NCBI GenBank assembly: GCA_028874075.1
Contig: JAPPLU010000073.1
Coordinates: 80,973-144,972, forward strand
Length of the DNA: 64,000 nucleotides
Origin: Chloroflexota bacterium
Lineage (GTDB): Bacteria; Chloroflexota; Dehalococcoidia; Lucifugimonadales; UBA3495
Direction: 5' to 3'
The notes beneath the pieces are model-generated. The model was not told the DNA's origin, ran no database searches, and worked only from the letters and a program-made list of their open reading frames with translations. The position numbers were made by a program, and so were the translations under genes. Shown here piece by piece: positions 61,102 to 64,000 of this stretch; positions within the stretch are counted from its first letter, which is position 1; the number at the start of each line of letters is the position of its first letter.

Positions 61102-62366
61102 GGATAGACTTCTCGCATGTTTTCGATTGCCCGGTAATTGCCATCGGGCCCAATAACCGTCAGAAATACTTTATCAGAGCCCTGGTTGTCGGCAAAACCG
61201 AATTGAAGCGCGAATTCGTCCAACTCCAGGGCCTCGAAACTGTCTATGGAATTGTAGAAACACTCCCGGGTAACATTGTCCCGTCCGCAGGCTCGTAGCG
61301 CCTCTATTGTCAGCCGGCCGGCCAGGTATCCTTCCAGGGAAACCCAGCCCGGGCTTGTCTCTACGTCGTAGGCCTTCAGCGCGTTCAGGTAAGACCGCAC
61401 GATGGGAACGGAATCGTCAGTGGGGAAGGGCACCACCTGGGTGACGAAGACGTTCTCACCATCGGTGCCCAGAAAGTCGGCCAGGGCGTTGCTGCCCACG
61501 AAGGAAATGGTAATGAACACCACATCCTCCATGCCAACACGTTTGGCCCAGGAGATGAAGGTTGCAACCGGCTGGTAGGCCCCGACCATAATTACCGCCC
61601 CCGGGTCGGCGTCACGCAGTTTAAGCAGGGCCGCCTTCACCGCCAGGGTATTGCGGGGGTAGTACCCCACCGATACGGGCTCCATTTGTCGTCGCTCCAG
61701 CGCTCGGGTGGCGCCGTTAAGCCCCGCCAGCCCGAAGGAATCGTCCTGATACAGTACGGCAATGCGGTCTATTCCCAGGTCCTCTGTCAGGCGGGCTACC
61801 ATTTCCTCGGTCTCCTGGTTGTACGAGGCCCGCAAATTTATCACGTTCCGCCATTTGATTTCTCTGAGGAAGGCGGCGCCGGTGAAGGGAGCAACATAAG
61901 GGACATCGGCCTCGTAGGCCACCGGTACCGCGGACCGGGAAGTGGGGGTGCCTACCGCCCCGATCAAGGCGAACACCTGGTTTTCCTCGATCAGTTCAAA
62001 GGTATTGGAAATGGCGGCTTCCGGTTCATAGCCGTCATCCAGGGCCACCAGTTCCAGCAGGCGGCCGTTAACGCCTCCGGCCTCGTTAACTTCCTCGAAG
62101 GCGGACAAGATCCCCAGCTGCATGTTGGTCCCAAGTTCCCAAGCCGGACCACTGAAGGCGGCAGACTGGCCGAAAAGAATCTTGTCGTCAGTTACGCCGG
62201 GGTGTGGGGCGGAGCTTCCGCCGCCCTTTGAGTCGGAAACAGTGGGGGTGGGGGAGCCATTTTCTTCATCTTCGCTGGAACTGTTACTGCATGCCGCAGT
62301 TGCAGCGCCCAGCAACAGGGCTAGGCTGAAAACAAAAAAGATGAGTAGGGCCAGCTTACCTCTCAT
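61098..62366 (-). CDS. Periplasmic binding lipoprotein (branched-chain amino acid / urea type)
   Basis: The 422-residue protein is a type I periplasmic-binding-fold lipoprotein (Peripla_BP_6): a signal ending ATAAC, a Ser/Glu/Pro spacer, then DDKILFGQSAAFSGPAWELG, the usual opening of LivJ/UrtA-like proteins. No permease or ATPase genes are near. Instead it lies between an anti-sigma-type kinase and a histidine kinase and overlaps the kinase gene by four bases, which suggests that it presents a ligand to the kinase sensor rather than feeding a transporter. Confidence 0.9.
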   Translation of the reverse strand: MRGKLALLIFFVFSLALLLGAATAACSNSSSEDEENGSPTPTVSDSKGGGSSAPHPGVTDDKILFGQSAAFSGPAWELGTNMQLGILSAFEEVNEAGGVNGRLLELVALDDGYEPEAAISNTFELIEENQVFALIGAVGTPTSRSAVPVAYEADVPYVAPFTGAAFLREIKWRNVINLRASYNQETEEMVARLTEDLGIDRIAVLYQDDSFGLAGLNGATRALERRQMEPVSVGYYPRNTLAVKAALLKLRDADPGAVIMVGAYQPVATFISWAKRVGMEDVVFITISFVGSNALADFLGTDGENVFVTQVVPFPTDDSVPIVRSYLNALKAYDVETSPGWVSLEGYLAGRLTIEALRACGRDNVTRECFYNSIDSFEALELDEFALQFGFADNQGSDKVFLTVIGPDGNYRAIENMREVYP

Positions 62367-62391
62367 AGTCTGCCTGGCAAGTGAAGGGGCT

Positions 62392-62811
62392 TCAGTCGGA
62401 TTTGCGAATTGTCATTATGGAGTGGTTTCTGGAGTTCTCCCTTCGATATTGGAAGTCGTCTGTCAGTTCCATTACGAAGTGGATTCCCAAGCCACCAATG
62501 GGGCGGTCCTGAATTTCGCTGTCCAGCACAGGCGCTTTGACGTCTTCCAGAGGATTGAAAGGCCGTCCGTCGTCTACGAATTCAATGGTGATGGTATCGG
62601 CGCCGGAAGTCAGACTTACATCGAAAGTATGGATCCCCTCATCGTACCCGTAATTCATGATGTTGAGGCCAAACTCTTCGAGCACCAGGTTCGTCTTGAA
62701 GGTGAGGGCGGGAGGCCAGTCTTCTTCTTCGGCAAGCTCTTCCACCGTAGCGAAGATGCGCTGCAATTCCTCGTGCCGGGTCTCCACCTTCAGGTCTATC
62801 CTGGAACTCAT
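62392..62811 (-). CDS. RsbW-like anti-sigma / partner-switching ATPase
   Basis: The 139-residue protein has the HATPase_c_2 fold of RsbW/SpoIIAB kinases: a helix with LVLEEFGLNIMNYGYD (N box), then IEFVDDGRPFN as G1-like and RPIGGLGIHFVMELTDDFQY. Such proteins phosphorylate anti-anti-sigma factors and hold sigma factors. ATG 62811 follows GGGAG by eight bases and overlaps the stop of the preceding PP2C gene by one base, so translation is coupled. The matching STAS-domain protein is not in the window. Confidence 0.87.
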   Translation of the reverse strand: MSSRIDLKVETRHEELQRIFATVEELAEEEDWPPALTFKTNLVLEEFGLNIMNYGYDEGIHTFDVSLTSGADTITIEFVDDGRPFNPLEDVKAPVLDSEIQDRPIGGLGIHFVMELTDDFQYRRENSRNHSIMTIRKSD

Positions 62812-63974
62812 TAAGTCTTCTCCCTTCGGCAAAGGGTCAGGCAGGTGATGTCGTCGGACTGGGGAGTATCCCCGGCAAAAGTCTTAACCGCCTCAAACAC
62901 GGCATCATTAACTGCCCTGGGGTTATCCGTGGGGACATTCGCGAGGACTTCCGCCATACGCTCCAGGCCAAACTCTTCGCCTTCCCGGTTCATAGCCTCC
63001 GAGACCCCGTCGGAATAGAGGAATACGGTATCCCCGGGGAGAAGATCAAAAGTGTCCTGGTAGTAGTCCTGACCATCCAGTATTCCCAGCGCCATCCCGC
63101 CGGTTAATGGCAGGTCAATTACGGTGCCGTCGGCACGCCGGACGTAGGGAGTGCAATGCCCGCCGTTAGCATAGGTCAGCTTCCCCGTGTTGCGGTCGTA
63201 GACGGCGTAAAGGAGCGTCACGAACATCATGGCCTCGTTGCCCTCGCAGAGCAGGTCGTTGACCTCCTTCAATACTTCTCCAGGTTCATACTTGCCAATG
63301 GCGGAACCCTTCAGCAGCGTGCGGCTGGACATCATGAACAGGGCTGCCGGCACCCCCTTGTCCGACACGTCGGCAATTGCAACGCCAACCCGGTCCTGGC
63401 CCAGGTAAATTACGTCGTAAAAGTCTCCACCCACTTCCTTGGCCGGTTCCATGCTGGCATAGGTCGCGTAGTCATCGTCCCTGGGAAATTCGGTAGGCAG
63501 GATGGACTGCTGAATCTTGCTGGCAACGTTCAGCTCGTTTTCCAGGCTCACCAGACGGTCCCTGGATGAAAGGGCGTCACGCCACTCCACGAGGTGAGCC
63601 AGTGTACGATCTATGGTTATCTGCAGATCATCAAAGTCCAGCGGCTTGGTAACAAAGTCAAAGGCGCCGCGGTTCATGGCGGTGCGAATGTTTTTCATAT
63701 CTCCATAGGCGGAGATGATGATGGACCGCACGTTCGGGTCTACTTTGGGAATCTGCTCCAGCAGGGTAAGCCCGTCCATCTGGGGCATGTTGATGTCCGA
63801 GATGACCATATCAATGTCTTCTTCCTGGCGCAGCACTTCCAGCGCTTCGACGCCATTATGGGCAAAGACAAAACTATACTGCCCGGACCGGATGCGTCGC
63901 CTCATCCGCTGGAGGACCAGCGGCTCCAGATCCGGTTCGTCGTCCACCACTAGAATTTTGAATGCCTCGGGCAT
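62811..63974 (-). CDS. Response regulator with PP2C/SpoIIE phosphatase output
   Basis: The 387-residue protein joins a receiver domain (Asp11/Asp12, phosphoacceptor Asp60 in MVISDINMPQMDG, Lys in TKPLDF near 109) through a helical linker to a PP2C/SpoIIE phosphatase (EPAKEVGGDFYDVIYLG, VAIADVSDKGVPAAL, YANGGHCTPYV, LYSDGVSEA). RsbU-type phosphatases dephosphorylate anti-anti-sigma proteins. Phosphorylation by the kinase encoded in the same operon would then switch the cascade. It is the first gene visible of the operon; only 26 bases lie before it in the window. Confidence 0.93.
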   Translation of the reverse strand: MPEAFKILVVDDEPDLEPLVLQRMRRRIRSGQYSFVFAHNGVEALEVLRQEEDIDMVISDINMPQMDGLTLLEQIPKVDPNVRSIIISAYGDMKNIRTAMNRGAFDFVTKPLDFDDLQITIDRTLAHLVEWRDALSSRDRLVSLENELNVASKIQQSILPTEFPRDDDYATYASMEPAKEVGGDFYDVIYLGQDRVGVAIADVSDKGVPAALFMMSSRTLLKGSAIGKYEPGEVLKEVNDLLCEGNEAMMFVTLLYAVYDRNTGKLTYANGGHCTPYVRRADGTVIDLPLTGGMALGILDGQDYYQDTFDLLPGDTVFLYSDGVSEAMNREGEEFGLERMAEVLANVPTDNPRAVNDAVFEAVKTFAGDTPQSDDITCLTLCRREKT

Positions 63975-64000
63975 TGGTTCCCTTCACTCCACAGTCTGGA

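Noticed and set aside
1..64000. tRNA, rRNA or known riboswitch genes
   Set aside because: I looked through the intergenic stretches for cloverleaf arms, T-loop boxes and familiar riboswitch cores and saw none that I could defend by eye; a covariance-model scan would settle it.

Overview
This is a GC-rich bacterial window carrying about 51 protein genes and no rRNA, tRNA or CRISPR array that I could recognise. The mix is typical of catabolic Chloroflexota, with SAR202 / Dehalococcoidia-like lineages my best guess: acyl-CoA dehydrogenase, an F420-type LLM flavin oxidoreductase, two GMC oxidoreductases, a CoxMSL-type molybdenum hydroxylase, a gentisate-dioxygenase-like bicupin, MaoC-like proteins, MmgE/PrpD, a divergent sulfatase, several MFS exporters, opp-type ABC operons and many Val/Glu-, Ala/Pro- or Thr/Pro-rich lipoprotein leaders. 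The taxonomy is inferred from gene content, not from a marker comparison.

Layout. 1-9.9 kb: truncated acyl-CoA dehydrogenase, a stand-alone RAM-domain protein, two paralogous Uma2 proteins, rsmG, an SDR epimerase, an MFS pump, an LLM oxidoreductase, a lipoprotein, and an operon of MFS, small AtzG-like protein and amidase (this runs to 11.2 kb). 11.2-12.1 kb: a repeat-rich intergenic block. 12-20 kb: MmgE/PrpD and a complete peptide/nickel-type ABC operon (binding protein, two permeases, two ATPases) behind a perfect consensus promoter. 20-24 kb: cupin, GMC oxidoreductase, an MFS gene that seems to start at ACG, and an orphan ABC ATPase. 24.7-29.1 kb: comEA, comEC, rph and a truncated orphan HicB. 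29-33 kb: a double M16 peptidase and an overlapping pair of MaoC-like genes. 33-43 kb: sulfatase-like hydrolase, coxM-coxS-coxL, a second GMC oxidoreductase, a lipoprotein flanked by a direct repeat, and a bicupin. 43-51.4 kb: amino-acid binding lipoprotein, an MFS gene broken by one in-frame TGA, a tandem pair of lipoprotein trypsin-like proteases, an aldo/keto reductase and a second MFS gene with an apparent ACG start. 51.7-57.5 kb: a second opp-type operon with two binding proteins and two permeases but no ATPase. 57.7-64 kb: a membrane protein and a four-gene signalling operon (receiver-PP2C phosphatase, RsbW-like kinase, periplasmic binding lipoprotein, histidine kinase).

How it works together. 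The gene set suits uptake and oxidation of dissolved organic compounds: ABC import of peptides and amino acids, then oxidoreductases and hydrolases, with efflux pumps. The terminal operon would couple a periplasmic ligand sensor to a partner-switching (anti-sigma) cascade. The observations most worth following up are the two apparent ACG starts in MFS_3 genes, the TGA-interrupted MFS gene, the sulfatase fold with threonine at the nucleophile site, the protease pair with a novel-looking C-terminal domain in place of PDZ, the sensor/partner-switch operon, and several families of dispersed intergenic inverted and direct repeats.
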